Virus record (IMG/VR): IMGVR_UViG_3300049043_000191
Coordinates: 1-38,682 of that record
From: a virus
Reading direction: 5' to 3' (one strand)
Length of the DNA stretch: 38,682 nucleotides
In this document: piece by piece, positions 26,467 to 35,179 of the stretch
How the letters are laid out: each line of letters opens with the position of its first letter
Numbering within the stretch: the first letter of the stretch is position 1
Translations under genes and position numbers: made by a program
Notes under the pieces: model-generated
What the model was told of the DNA's origin: nothing
Databases searched by the model: none
What the model saw: only the letters and a program-made list of their open reading frames with translations

Positions 26467-26912
26467 TTAAGACCATGATTTATAACCAGAGTGTTCAATA
26501 TGAAGTTGATTGTGATGTGGTTGGCAAAGCCATGTCACAACAAGTTTCATGTCTTGGGCGTATGAAGAATGGTGCGCTTGACCAACTTCTCCGCATACAA
26601 AGCACGGCTCTCGGTTTATTTTTCCAGTCCTCAAAGCGTAACGAACTGCGTTTCGAGCAGATTCTTTTGTTGGCTCACGCTTGTATCGTTTGTTGGCTAA
26701 CTTGCCTTTCTCGGTTAATTTGTAGCGTTTTTTGTTTTCTGGGTATTGCTTCTCTTTTTCCGATTGGACTTTCCCACTTCGGTCAGTCGGTAGTTTTTTA
26801 CCCATTTGTAACAACAAGATTTACACTTATTTAAATGACCATCTTTCATTCCTTTATGAAAATGAAATTCAAACAACGGCTTTGTTTGATTGCACCATTT
26901 ACAGACCTTCAT
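26467..26912 (-). CDS. HNH endonuclease on the opposite strand, frameshifted
   Basis: Minus strand from ATG 26912: MKVCKWCNQTKPLFEFHFHK, HLNKCKSCCYKWVKNYR (a CxxC/CxxC zinc ribbon), a Lys-rich linker, then INREPCFVCGEVGQAHHSSY and LVVTWLCQPHHNQLHIEHSG. CxxC ... HH ... H-x-x-N-x-x-H is an HNH nuclease core with zinc ligands. The frame shifts near 26790. It lies antisense to the fibre genes, between two plus-strand genes, as typical of a free-standing homing endonuclease. About 148 residues. Confidence 0.78.
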
Positions 26913-26951
26913 TACAACCCTTTCAACTAATGCGGGATGGAGTAATAACGC

Positions 26952-27455
26952 ATGCTAAAGACGGTCCAAATAACTGCTGGTGGAACTAACGGAACTGTAA
27001 CCAACATTGCAACTGGTACAGGGCTTACTGGCGGTCCTATTACGACCACAGGCACGATTTCTATTGCTAACACTACGGTTACTGCTGGAACGTATGGCAA
27101 CGCAACCTCTGTTTCTCAAGTTGTTATCAATGCTCAAGGACAAGTAACTAACGCTGTCAACGTAGCCATCTCTATTGCTAACTCTGCGGTGACAGGGCTT
27201 GGCACTATGTCTACTCAGAACGCTAATGCGGTAGTGATTACTGGTGGCACGATTAACAGCACTACACAGACAAATGGCACATACGCAAGCGCCAACATTA
27301 CGTCTGGCACGATGAATGTGCAAGTAACCAGTTTGACCTCGACCACAAGCGCAAGTGCAACATTCGCAACGTCTAGCTTGCCTTTAGTGCCAGCAGGATA
27401 CATACAAGTCAACCTTAACGGCACGGTTGTCAAAGTGCCTTACTACGCTGTTTAA
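26952..27455 (+). CDS. Tail fibre protein with Thr/Asn-rich repeats
   Basis: 167 residues, intact: TVTNIATGTGLTGGPITTTG, TISIANTTVTAGTYGNATSV, VVINAQGQVTNAVNVAISIA, then ITSGTMNVQVTSLTSTTSA and PAGYIQVNLNGTVVKVPYYAV. The TGLTGG-PITTTGTISIANT and AQGQVT-NAVN patterns belong to a fibre repeat found across cyanophages and pelagiphages. The C-terminal YIQVNLNGTVVKVPYY is a conserved end. Located directly after the antisense HNH gene. Confidence 0.65.
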   Translation: MLKTVQITAGGTNGTVTNIATGTGLTGGPITTTGTISIANTTVTAGTYGNATSVSQVVINAQGQVTNAVNVAISIANSAVTGLGTMSTQNANAVVITGGTINSTTQTNGTYASANITSGTMNVQVTSLTSTTSASATFATSSLPLVPAGYIQVNLNGTVVKVPYYAV

Positions 27456-27456
27456 C

Positions 27457-27691
27457 ATGGAATTTCAAAGCATATTTAATCTCAGTCGGTGGTGCAATCC
27501 TATGTGCAATAGGGTGGTGGTGTCGTGAGATATGGGATTCTGTGAAGGCTCTCAAGTCATCTTTGAAAGATGTTGAGGTTGACATAGCCAAGAACTATGT
27601 GAGCAAGTCTGAGATAAACGCAAGGCTAGACAAGATTGATGATGTGCTTGAGCGCATCTTTGACAAGCTAGATGGCAAGGCTGATAAATAA
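27457..27691 (+). CDS. Small membrane-anchored coiled-coil protein
   Basis: After ATG 27457 an indel leads to a frame reading YLISVGGAILCAIGWWCREI, one transmembrane helix, then SLKDVEVDIAKNYVSKSEIN, ARLDKIDDVLERIFDKLDGK. About 78 residues. Such proteins are holin-associated or tail-tube-associated accessory proteins in some phages; not proven. The stop overlaps the next ATG (TAATG). Confidence 0.5.
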
Positions 27692-27846
27692 TGGATTTTT
27701 TTGATATTCTTTCAAAAGCCTCGCCATTTTTGTTGGCGTTGATTACGCTCATCATCGTGCTTGCAAAACTAGATTTGCGCGTTGCCGTTTTGGAAGAGAA
27801 GATTAAAACTGCATTTGAACTTTTAAACAAAAAGGCTGACCGATGA
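27691..27846 (+). CDS. 51-residue membrane protein
   Basis: MDFFDILSKASPFLLALITL, then IIVLAKLDLRVAVLEEKI, ending ELLNKKADR. One transmembrane helix followed by a charged coiled coil. It begins in the TAATG overlap with the preceding gene and its own end overlaps the next. The pair of small anchored proteins might form a holin or a signal-anchor system; inference only. Confidence 0.55.
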   Translation: MDFFDILSKASPFLLALITLIIVLAKLDLRVAVLEEKIKTAFELLNKKADR

Positions 27847-28187
27847 ATTTCGATACCTTGTCAGCCGTAGAGTATGGAAACAATGACTCCTTGACGGAGT
27901 TTTTGTTTGAGAATGGCTTGCAACACAAGTTATTTCAGCAAACCTTCATGGATGCTGGCATAAGTGTGCCGATTTTCCCTTTAATTGACGCTGATACGGC
28001 TAATTTAGATGACTGGTTATTGGCTCATCAGGTCGAGCATCAGGCGTTTTCTGGACTGCTTGGACTCAATAATCCCTTCAATATGTTGGATGTTGACTTC
28101 AATAATGAGAATGATTTTTATGACTGGTTGGCTAGTCATTTGTACATTCACCAACAGATAGCTGCGTCCCTCAACCTGAGTTCTTGA
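27843..28187 (+). CDS. Hypothetical acidic virion-module protein
   Basis: 114 residues, intact: MNFDTLSAVEYGNNDSLTEF, LFENGLQHKLFQQTFMDAGI, then a second related half with LLAHQVEHQAFSGLLGLNNP and HLYIHQQIAASLNLSS. Asp/Asn-rich and helical, with no known family; related proteins lie between fibre and ejection genes in podoviruses of aquatic bacteria. It overlaps the previous gene by four bases (ATGA). Confidence 0.55.
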   Translation: MNFDTLSAVEYGNNDSLTEFLFENGLQHKLFQQTFMDAGISVPIFPLIDADTANLDDWLLAHQVEHQAFSGLLGLNNPFNMLDVDFNNENDFYDWLASHLYIHQQIAASLNLSS

Positions 28188-28189
28188 TT

Positions 28190-28375
28190 ATGAAAACACT
28201 TCCCCCGCCCCAAGAAAAATCAGTTTTTGAGCAAGTCAAGAAGGAGCGTTCCTCCTCTAAGGCTGACCCACGGGACATCATAAAAGCCGATGTAGAGAAG
28301 ACTGGTGGAGACTTTAATCAGGTCTATTCCAAGTTGGTGGCATCTGCACAGCGGGAAAACACGGATTATGCGTAG
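28190..28375 (+). CDS. Small charged hypothetical protein
   Basis: 61 residues from ATG 28190: MKTLPPPQEKSVFEQVKKER, then KADPRDIIKADVEKTGGDFN, ending SAQRENTDYA. Lys/Glu-rich and helical. Overlaps the next gene by eight bases. Unknown function. Confidence 0.55.
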   Translation: MKTLPPPQEKSVFEQVKKERSSSKADPRDIIKADVEKTGGDFNQVYSKLVASAQRENTDYA

Positions 28376-28640
28376 CGGAAACACCTTGTTGATTTACAAC
28401 ATCTTGTCTCCCGGAGTAGCGGAAGTGCATATTTCTACGCTAGATAAGCCCAAAAACCTCATAAATGCCGTAAAAGAGTTTTATCAAGCCATGCTTAAGG
28501 CTGGCTTCAAAAGCGCTGTTACGACCACTACAAGTCCAGAGATTAGCCGTGTCTTGAACGCTGCTGAGATACCAGTCAGAGTAAGTCAGAAACCAGATGC
28601 TTCTGGTCAGATGACGTTTGAATTGAAGTTTGGAGCGTGA
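28368..28640 (+). CDS. GNAT-like small phage protein
   Basis: 90 residues: GNTLLIYNILSPGVAEVHIS, then NAVKEFYQAMLKAGFKSAV, EISRVLNAAEIPVRVSQKP, ending TFELKFGA. The strand-helix-strand pattern with AGFKSAVTTTTSPEISRVL recalls the core of acetyltransferase-like internal virion proteins seen next to ejection genes in aquatic podoviruses. No acetyl-CoA binding R/Q-x-x-G-x-G/A is visible, so enzymatic activity is doubtful. Confidence 0.55.
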   Translation: MRSGNTLLIYNILSPGVAEVHISTLDKPKNLINAVKEFYQAMLKAGFKSAVTTTTSPEISRVLNAAEIPVRVSQKPDASGQMTFELKFGA

Positions 28641-28641
28641 T

Positions 28642-29401
28642 ATGGGTGGCGTACAAAAAGCGGTAGAAAAGGTAGAGGCTGTTGGTCAAAACATCATCAA
28701 CAACCCTTTGCCATTGATTGAGACAACCCTCTTAACTGCGGCTGGCGTTCCTGCTCCTGCTGCGTCTGCTGTTGTGACCTATGCAAATGGTGGCTCTGTT
28801 GAGGATGCTGCTAAGTCTGGTGCGGTTTCTTTTGCTGGTCAGCAAGCGGGTGAGGCTTACCAACCAGTAAACCCAAGTGCTGAACAATATTGACGTTGGT
28901 GGCGGTTTTAACCCTGCTACGGGCAAAGGAGATATGGCTACGGCTGCTGCGGCTACTGCTCCAACTGTTGAAAAGTCTGCGGTTAGTGGCGCTACATCTG
29001 GAGCTACACGAGCTGCCTTGAAGGGTGGCTCTGCATACTGACATCGTGACTGGCGGTGTAGTCGGTGGTCTTGCTGGCGCTGGTGGCGAGGCTGCTAGTG
29101 AATCGGCTGGGTTTGAACCCGGCTCTGTGGGAAGCACTTTGACTAAGAGCGTGGTCGGTGGTTCGATACAAGACATATTTACGCCCAACAAGGTCTGCTC
29201 AGACTGTTGGTGGCGGTGGCTATACACCGACTAGCGTAACAACGACTGGGGCTGGACAAGCGCCCGGCTTCGAGGCATTGTCGCAAGCGTTGAGGATTGG
29301 TGACGCCCGGTGCGCCAATATTCGGTGGTGACAAGGATGAGAAAACTAAAGCATCTGGTTGGAACGTAGAGTCTCTAAGATATATGGGTCAGGAGGGTTA
29401 A
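28642..29401 (+). CDS. Ala/Gly-rich internal or structural protein, frameshifted
   Basis: From ATG 28642: GGVQKAVEKVEAVGQNIINN, LLTAAGVPAPAASAVVTYAN, GAVSFAGQQAGEAYQPVNP; after shifts near 28885, 29035, 29190 and 29310 it continues NIDVGGGFNPATGKGDMATA, GGVVGGLAGAGGEAASESAG, and ends RYMGQEG at TAA 29399. Low complexity with amphipathic stretches fits proteins carried in the head and ejected. Role inferred from neighbours. Confidence 0.5.
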
Positions 29402-29614
29402 ATGAAAAAGATTGCAAAACTGCTCAAAGCAGACATCAACGCTACTAGCGACTTAGCTGAGATAGCATCTATGCTGGCAAGCAAAGGACGGGGAAAAGAC
29501 ACCATCCTTGCTCACATTACTCCCCAAGAGGCTAAGTTGTTAAAAGACTTGGGTGGCTCTGGTACGACTAACCCTGAAACTGGCTTGCTAGAGTTTGAAA
29601 ATGATGATATATGA
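29402..29614 (+). CDS. Small hypothetical protein
   Basis: 70 residues, intact: MKKIAKLLKADINATSDLAE, IASMLASKGRGKDTILAHIT, then EAKLLKDLGGSG and an acidic end. Starts one base after the previous stop and overlaps the next gene. Unknown function. Confidence 0.6.
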   Translation: MKKIAKLLKADINATSDLAEIASMLASKGRGKDTILAHITPQEAKLLKDLGGSGTTNPETGLLEFENDDI

Positions 29615-30441
29615 CTACGGAAATGTCCCTGTAACAGAGCAATTTGGTGACTTTCAGCCCGGTGGACAGTCTCCTCAAGAGGTTGCGGCAGCAAATCCAG
29701 ACCTTTATCCCAGAGGAGAGATAGCAAAAGAACCTTATACGGGAACAGTTTTTTTCCCTTCTGAGGGCGGGTTAGCGAATGTTCAGCCTACTGCAACAAA
29801 CCAAGATATTCAAAATGCTTACCTAAAAGCGACCACCGCACCCGGTGATGTATCTAGCGCACCACGCACACCTACTGGCTCGGGAAGCGTTTGAAATGGG
29901 GCAAGCCCTTTCGACTTCCCCGCCCCAGAAAAAACAGATTTTTTGAAAAGTCTGACAAAAGACCTAACTTCTCAAGACATGATTCGCCTTGGGTTGGCTG
30001 GAGGTCTAGGAACTCTTGGTTATGCAAAGAGCAAACAAGCAGCCAAGCAAGCAGAACAAGCATCAGCCGAGCAAAAAGCTCTTGCACAACCTTACCAAAC
30101 AAAAGGACAAGAACTTGTCAGAGCAGCCGAAGCTGGTGAGTTGAGTCCTACTGGTCAACAAGCGTTACAAGCAACACAGGCTAGATTAGCCCAAGGTGTT
30201 GAGCAACGTGGCGGTGTTGGCGCTCAACAGGCGGCAGTACAGGCAGAACAATTCAGACAACAGTTGTTACAACAGCAATACAACTATGGATTTACAGGTT
30301 GCCCAGATTGGTGACAGTATTGCTATTGGTGCTATTAAGACTGGTTTACAGGCTGACCAACAGGTTCAGCAAGCCACTCAGAACTTCTACACAAGCCTCG
30401 CAATGGTTGCAGGGGGCTTGCCGTTAGCTCAGAGGGCATAA
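29595..30441 (+). CDS. Ala/Gln-rich internal virion protein, frameshifted
   Basis: ATG 29595 (or 29601): IYDYGNVPVTEQFGDFQPGG, GTVFFPSEGGLANVQPTATN. A shift near 29893 leads to NGASPFDFPAPEKTDFLKSL, then GLAGGLGTLGYAKSKQAAKQ, ARLAQGVEQRGGVGAQQAAV and QFRQQLLQQQYNYG; a last shift near 30293 gives IAIGAIKTGLQADQQVQQAT and TSLAMVAGGLPL. The Ala/Gln-rich helical middle with a Gly-rich membrane-like segment suggests an ejection protein. Confidence 0.55.
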
Positions 30442-30443
30442 AC

Positions 30444-31814
30444 ATGGCAACAGATAACCAAGCACTTAATGCTGCTCTTGGGACGGACATGACTCCTGCC
30501 CCATTTAAAGAGCCTGATTATTCAAAAATCAAAACCATGCCACAAGTGTTTGCTGAACAGCAACGAGTGGCAAATGATGTGGTTGCGACTAGAGGAGAAC
30601 TCAAACGCGCTGAATTAACTCAAGCTGCTAATGTGGCGGGTGAGAACTATAAGGCTGCCAAGGAAGTTGCCGATAAAGCAAAGACCTATGTCGATGACAA
30701 CAAGAAGAAAGAGGCTGAGTTTCCTTATCCTGAGTTCCATCCCACAAAAGACAACGCAGAGTCCCTCGGTGGACTTTTTAGCATTGTTTCTGTCCTTGGT
30801 GTTGCTCTAGGCAGTTCTGGCAAGCAGTCTGGTTTGAACGCCATGAACGCTATGACAGGAATGATGAGTGGCTGGCAAAAGGGTCGTGCCGACTTGTTCA
30901 AGCGTGAGAAAGAAGAGTTTGACAAGGAGTTCAACAGAATCAAGGTAATACGCGAGAACTTGCGTAAAGACCTAGAGGATTACATGAAACTCTTGCCTTA
31001 CGACAAAGAGGCTGCCATGTACAAGGCTTCCGAGATTTCGGCTAAAACAGGCGCTGACTCAATCATCAATGCTTATGTCAAGAACGGCAGACCAGAGATG
31101 GCTATGCAGTTGTTGCAAGACTTGGGAAAAACCATTCAGCATGAAGAAGACAGACGCGCAAAGGCGGCTGAAAAGACTGCCAAGATTACTCAGCAACAAC
31201 AGATGGCGCAACGTGCCGTTAACTCGCTTGGTGGCGTGGCTAGTGCGCTTGAATCAATTAAAGAATTGCCAGCAGGAACTACTACGGGTCTGTTGCCAAA
31301 CTTACAGACCAAAGATGGTTTGCTGAACTATGTAAGAAACAATGTTGGCAGAAAGATAACTAAGCGTGAGTCAGAAGAGATGAACACCATCTTTACTGGT
31401 ATTGGTCGTAACCTTGCTTCTATTGAAGCCTCTGGCGCTGCTACTGGTTTGTCTGAACTTGCCAAGCAAATGCAGTCAGGTTTGTATATCAACGCTGGTA
31501 CGGATGACCCATACAAGGTTGCTATCAAACTTGCTGACATTAAGCGTATTGCTGTTGAGAACATCTTGCCAGCCATTGAATCAGGCACTCTCACGCCCGG
31601 TCAGGCACAGGCGGCAACAGGACTTATCAACAGAATTAACCAAGCAATTCCTTACACAACTATTGAGGTTATTCAAGCTGGTAGACAGTCTGGCAAACCC
31701 ACTATCGGTGAAGTTACGCAACAGGCTGTCAAAGGCGGCGGAGCGACTGAGGCTTACTCAGACCCCGAAAAAGAGAAGCGTTATCAAGAGTGGTTGAAAG
31801 GAAATCAACAATGA
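30444..31814 (+). CDS. Probable ejection (internal virion) protein
   Basis: 456 residues, intact. Long helices: VANDVVATRGELKRAELTQA, ENYKAAKEVADKAKTYVDDN; then a hydrophobic Gly-rich segment SLGGLFSIVSVLGVALGSSG; more helices with DLEDYMKLLPYDKEAAMYKA, and a C-terminus with TFIGIGRNLASIE-like TIFTGIGRNLASIEASGAAT. Size, helical content and order before another helical protein fit proteins ejected with DNA. No enzymatic motif seen. The next gene starts within its last codons. Confidence 0.62.
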   Translation: MATDNQALNAALGTDMTPAPFKEPDYSKIKTMPQVFAEQQRVANDVVATRGELKRAELTQAANVAGENYKAAKEVADKAKTYVDDNKKKEAEFPYPEFHPTKDNAESLGGLFSIVSVLGVALGSSGKQSGLNAMNAMTGMMSGWQKGRADLFKREKEEFDKEFNRIKVIRENLRKDLEDYMKLLPYDKEAAMYKASEISAKTGADSIINAYVKNGRPEMAMQLLQDLGKTIQHEEDRRAKAAEKTAKITQQQQMAQRAVNSLGGVASALESIKELPAGTTTGLLPNLQTKDGLLNYVRNNVGRKITKRESEEMNTIFTGIGRNLASIEASGAATGLSELAKQMQSGLYINAGTDDPYKVAIKLADIKRIAVENILPAIESGTLTPGQAQAATGLINRINQAIPYTTIEVIQAGRQSGKPTIGEVTQQAVKGGGATEAYSDPEKEKRYQEWLKGNQQ

Positions 31815-33217
31815 CGGAACAAGAAGAATTTGAGTTTCGCGCTCGTAGAGAAAAGGAAAAAGCGCCTAAAGTTGAAACACCGAAAGAACCTACTTTTGGT
31901 GAAAAGGCTGGCGCTACCGCTTATGGTGCTGCCACGGGTCTTGCTGGTGGTTCGGGAGAGTTGGAAAAGTTTGGCGCTTACGATGTCCCTGAGTTTCTTG
32001 GTTTACGGGAAGCGGGTGAACGCGACAAAATGATGGGTCGGCAAACCATTTTTCCTACTGTTGAGGAAGCGCAAAAAGTTCTTGGCAAAGTTGGTATTAA
32101 GAAACCAAGAGAAGAAGTGTCTGGGCTATCAAACCGTTGGAGAAATCCTTGGTGGGTTTGGCACATCTTTGCCGGGCGCTATTAAAGGTGGTGCAAAAGC
32201 ATTGCTTGGTTCTACTAGCGCTGTTGGTGAGCAATCAGCCAAGGCTTTAGAAAAGCTGGGTTTCAAACTGTCTCCTTCTCAAGTCAGAGAGTTTGGTCCA
32301 GTTGGTGAACGCGGAGCAAAAGGATTTGGTGAATACAACCAACGACTTGCCAACAACCTTGCTTCTCAAGGAACTGGCGAAGGCGCAGACTTTATAACAA
32401 AAGACTTTATTAAAAAAAGATTGACTAAACTTGGTACTGAGTTTGACAAGGTTTACCAAGGAAAAACTTTTAACATTGATGCTGATGCGGTGAAAGCCGT
32501 GCAAGACATTTTGGCTGAAGAGGCTGCTGCAATAGGTCCGTCAGGCACATCCGCAGTCAGGTCTGCTGCTGAAGACATTGTTAAAAACTTCAATCAGCTC
32601 GCAAGCAGAACTGGCGCTCAACCAAATACTTTTGGCATACAAGGCGAAGGTTTGCAAAGATTACGTAATGCTTTGACAGAACGCGCTAGGTCTACAAGCA
32701 GAACTAATGCACATGAAATCTATGATTTAGTAGATGTAATTGACGCAAGCATTGCTAAAAATCATCCTGCTGTTGCCGCTAAGTTAGCAGAAATTCGCCC
32801 TCAATATCGCAATAGTGTTATTTTGGAAGACTTGTATCGTTCTGGTGGCATAGAGCGCGGAGACATCTCTCTTGAGCGTTTGGGAACAATGTTAAGAACT
32901 GAGCGCTCTTCTGTTAGACGTTCTCCGCAAGATATTGATACTCTTGGAAAACTTGGGAAAGAAAACAAAGTAAGGGCTATTTGGGAAACTGAAGGGAAAG
33001 CCCGACTGAAGCAACGCAAGCCTTGAAAGAGGGTTTGGGTACTGATATAGCGCGTTTTGTTGGCACGCCATTACGCACCCGCCCAGCGAGAGTTGTTCAG
33101 CGTGCGGTCGGCGGAGAACCCGGAACACGCAGAGTAATTGGACCGGGCATGGCAACAGCACCTCAAGCGGTGGCTGCTGGCACATTAACGAGACCACTTC
33201 AATCGGACGAAGAATAA
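31811..33217 (+). CDS. Probable ejection protein 2, frameshifted
   Basis: ATG 31811 has GAAAGGAA upstream. The sequence starts MTEQEEFEFRARREKEKAPK, then GATAYGAATGLAGGSGELEK and EAQKVLGKVGIKKPREEVSG. After a shift near 32128 it reads VGEILGGFGTSLPGAIKGGA, SAKALEKLGFKLSPSQVREF, LVDVIDASIAKNHPAVAAKL and RRSPQDIDTLGKLGK. Shifts near 32960 and 33005 lead to GTPLRTRPARVVQRAVGGEP and end at TAA 33215. About 465 residues of Ala/Gly-rich helices typical of virion-carried proteins. Next gene overlaps by one base. Confidence 0.6.
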
Positions 33218-33429
33218 TGGCTAAGAAGAAAAAGGCATAAACCGCAAGACCTTGAGGAAGCCATCTCGAAGATGCTCAAGGAGGTGATGCTAGACCCTAC
33301 GGCAAGCATTACGGACAAGACCAAGGTGATTGACCGCGCCCTAAACTCGAGGCAATTAAATTGAAAATGTCTGACGATGAGTGGGGCGCTGGATTCGGCA
33401 CAGTTGATGATGAAGATGAGCGAGGTTAG
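33217..33429 (+). CDS. Small conserved protein, frameshifted
   Basis: ATG 33217 (TAATG overlap) gives MAKKKKA; after an indel the frame reads PQDLEEAISKMLKEVMLDPT, ASITDKTKVIDRAL, then LEAIKLKMSDDEWGAGFGTV and ends DEDERG at TAG 33427. About 70 residues, helical with an acidic tail. It resembles short phage proteins that regulate or assist packaging (small-terminase-like helices), but I cannot assign it. Confidence 0.5.
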
Positions 33430-33432
33430 ACT

Positions 33433-33660
33433 ATGGTTTTCATCAGTCATAAGGGGCATAAGTACGGACGGAATCACTTTGGTCAGAGTAGCGTTGGGGC
33501 GTAATCACAGACCGCCTCATCACGATATTGGTTTTAATTTCAACCAGCGTGATGTGTGGGTGGACAATGTGGAATCCGATATGGGAGCGTGTAACGACCC
33601 TTGCGATATTCGTGATTTTCAGTTACCTTTTAGTAAGAGTCAAAGAAAGGACTTCAATGA
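33433..33660 (+). CDS. Small two-helix membrane protein (holin-like), frameshifted
   Basis: ATG 33433 reads MVFISHKGHKYGRNHFGQSS. A shift near 33500 leads to VITDRLITILVLISTSVMCG (helix 1) then TTLAIFVIFSYLLVRV (helix 2), and a last shift to KKGLQ ending in ATGA with the next gene. The two transmembrane helices and location before the 3TM holin and endolysin suggest a holin or antiholin. Two indels in 230 bases make the exact ends uncertain. Confidence 0.42.
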
Positions 33661-33776
33661 GCAAGAACAGACCACACCAACGTGACCATGAGAAGAACCA
33701 GCAGACTGCAACTGCTGTTCGCCCTCCCATTCCCCGTGATGCAACTGGCGGTTTACAACGCTGGAAGTCCCGTTAA
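33657..33776 (+). CDS. 39-residue basic/polar protein
   Basis: ATG with AAAGGA eight bases upstream: MSKNRPHQRDHEKNQQTATA, then VRPPIPRDATGGLQRWKSR. Disordered and basic. Its start overlaps the end of the membrane protein gene (ATGA). Confidence 0.45.
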   Translation: MSKNRPHQRDHEKNQQTATAVRPPIPRDATGGLQRWKSR

Positions 33777-33809
33777 CTGCCCTATGGGTGGCTATCGCTA
33801 GTCATTGAT

Positions 33810-33893
33810 ATGTCTGGCAACGCTACACCGACTACTAGCCCATTGAACACCAAGATGTCTCCCACTTCTGGTGGCGGTAAGAAGGTGTACTAA
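33810..33893 (+). CDS. 27-residue Ser/Thr/Gly peptide ORF
   Basis: Reads MSGNATPTTSPLNTKMSPTS then GGGKKVY and stops in TAATG with the next gene. The start lacks a good ribosome binding site, so it may be the end of a longer frame-broken protein that begins near 33783. Confidence 0.35.
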   Translation: MSGNATPTTSPLNTKMSPTSGGGKKVY

Positions 33894-34235
33894 TGGCTAA
33901 TAACATCGCCTTCACCCCAATGGGTAAGACGTTGCAAGTTACTGGCAAGTAACGCTTCCGTCAACAATGCGGTATTGCTTTCTGATAGCCCAAGCAATCA
34001 ATACAGACTTGCTAACCATGCGGGACAGCCTGTCTATGTTTGGATTAGTCCCGGCTCTAACCCAGTCAATGTGGCTTTGCCTACTGGTACTGCTCAATAC
34101 GCTATTGTTGTTCCCCCATCAACTGTTTCCATCATTACTGGTCCTCAATGCACAAACTCATCTAACGTGCGTGTTTCTGTCATTTCTGAATCTGGCACAC
34201 CTGAGTTGTACATAACCCCCGGAGAGGGCTTGTAA
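33893..34235 (+). CDS. YITPG-family virion protein, copy 2, frameshifted
   Basis: ATG 33893: MANNIAFTPMGKTLQVTGK. After a one-base shift near 33950 it reads ASVNNAVLLSDSPSNQYRLA, HAGQPVYVWISPGSNPVNV, ending ELYITPGEGL. It parallels 26127-26456: an FT(P/K)-x-G start, NQYR, a VxVxLG or VYVWIS strand, and a YITPG(D/E)G end. Probable structural protein. TAATG joins it to the holin gene. Confidence 0.58.
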
Positions 34236-34603
34236 TGGTGCTGACCCACTAACCGCAGTTCTTGATGTTGGTGGCAAGTTGCTGGATAAGTTCTTTCCAG
34301 ACGCAGATGCTCAGATGAAGGACAAGATGCAGCAATTCCTTGCTGTATTTACTGCTCAAGCGCAGATTGTCCAAGCAGAGGCGGCAAGCAATAACTGGCT
34401 GGCTTCAAGTTGGCGTCCACTGAACCATGCTGACCTTTGTGGGATTGATTGTTGCCCGTTGGTTTGGGTGGGCTGCGCCTAATCTTTCTGAAGCCGAATA
34501 CCTCAAGTTATGGGATATTGTCCAACTTGGCTTGGGTGGCTATGTCATTGGTCGCAGCGTTGAGAAAGTCGTTCCTTCTATTGCGGAAGCCGTTAAAAAA
34601 TGA
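34235..34603 (+). CDS. Holin of the GTA_holin_3TM type, frameshifted
   Basis: From ATG 34235 an early indel leads to DPLTAVLDVGGKLLDKFFPD, then AQAQIVQAEAASNNWLASSW and RPL, another shift near 34425, then FVGLIVARWFGWAAPNLSEA and LGLGGYVIGRSVEKVVPSIA. D-K-F-FPD, a helical middle with EA-x-x-x-W-x-x-SWRP and two to three C-terminal hydrophobic helices match PF11351. It would let endolysin reach the wall. The endolysin gene starts at ATG 34600 inside its last codons. Confidence 0.68.
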
Positions 34604-34940
34604 GTTTGCTCTGATGACCAAGCAGAGTTCCTGCTAGACGCTTGTAAGCTCATTGGCTACGCTACTGAGCGTGGCTGGACGGTTACTGGCGGTGAGTTGT
34701 ACCGCACACAAGACCGAACAAGAGATTTACTTCAAGGCTGGCAAGACTAAGACCATGCAGAGCAATCACATGAGAAGGCTTGCGATTGACCTTAATTTTC
34801 TGCGTGATGGACAGCCCGTGTGGGATAAAGTTGCTTTAGCAGAACTAGGTTCTTTCTGGGAATCCTTGCATCCTAAGAATAGATGGGGTGGCAACTTCAA
34901 GTCTTTACCTGATGTGCCTCATTTTGAAAGGAATGTGTAA
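34600..34940 (+). CDS. Endolysin, M15-type peptidase, frameshifted
   Basis: MSLL, then after a shift DDQAEFLLDACKLIGYATER, GWTVTGGELYRT; after a second shift IYFKAGKTKTMQSNHMRRLA, IDLNFLRDG, then LGSFWESLHPKNRWGGNFKS, LPDVPHFER. S-x-H-x-x-x-x-A-x-D and the late D-x-P-H-F-E supply the zinc ligands (H, D, H) of M15 / VanY-like L-Ala-D-Glu or D-Ala peptidases. It cleaves peptide stems of peptidoglycan. About 113 residues. It overlaps the holin gene (ATGA) and the next gene (TAATG). Confidence 0.8.
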
Positions 34941-35165
34941 TGGCTAAAAATCCTAATCTTTCTGTCGGCAGAGGTGAGAAGCTCTCGTCAGAGCTGGTGG
35001 TGGCTTGACCGCTAAAGGTCGTGCCAAGTACAACAAGGCTGTACTGGTAGCAAGTTAAAAGCCCCAACCGAGTCTGGTCCTCGCCACAAGTCGTTCTGCG
35101 CCGTAGCAAGAACTGGAAAGGCGAGAGAGGAACAGCAGCAAGAAAGCGGTGGGGCTGTCGGTGAG
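34940..35165 (+). CDS. DUF6321-family small basic protein, frameshifted
   Basis: MAKNPNLSVGRGEKL, then SRAGGGLTAKGRAKYNKA and GSKLKAPTESGPRHKSFCAR, then SKNWKGERG and RKRWGC-R. The string GGLTAKGRAKYN-x-x-GS-LKAP-x-x-x-G-R-KSFCAR is diagnostic of DUF6321, found in cyanophages and other aquatic phages. Function unknown; the basic Cys-containing tail suggests nucleic acid or zinc binding. Frameshifts near 34985, 35040 and 35132. Last plus-strand gene before the strand switch. Confidence 0.7.
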
Positions 35166-35179
35166 CTGATCGAGCGCAA

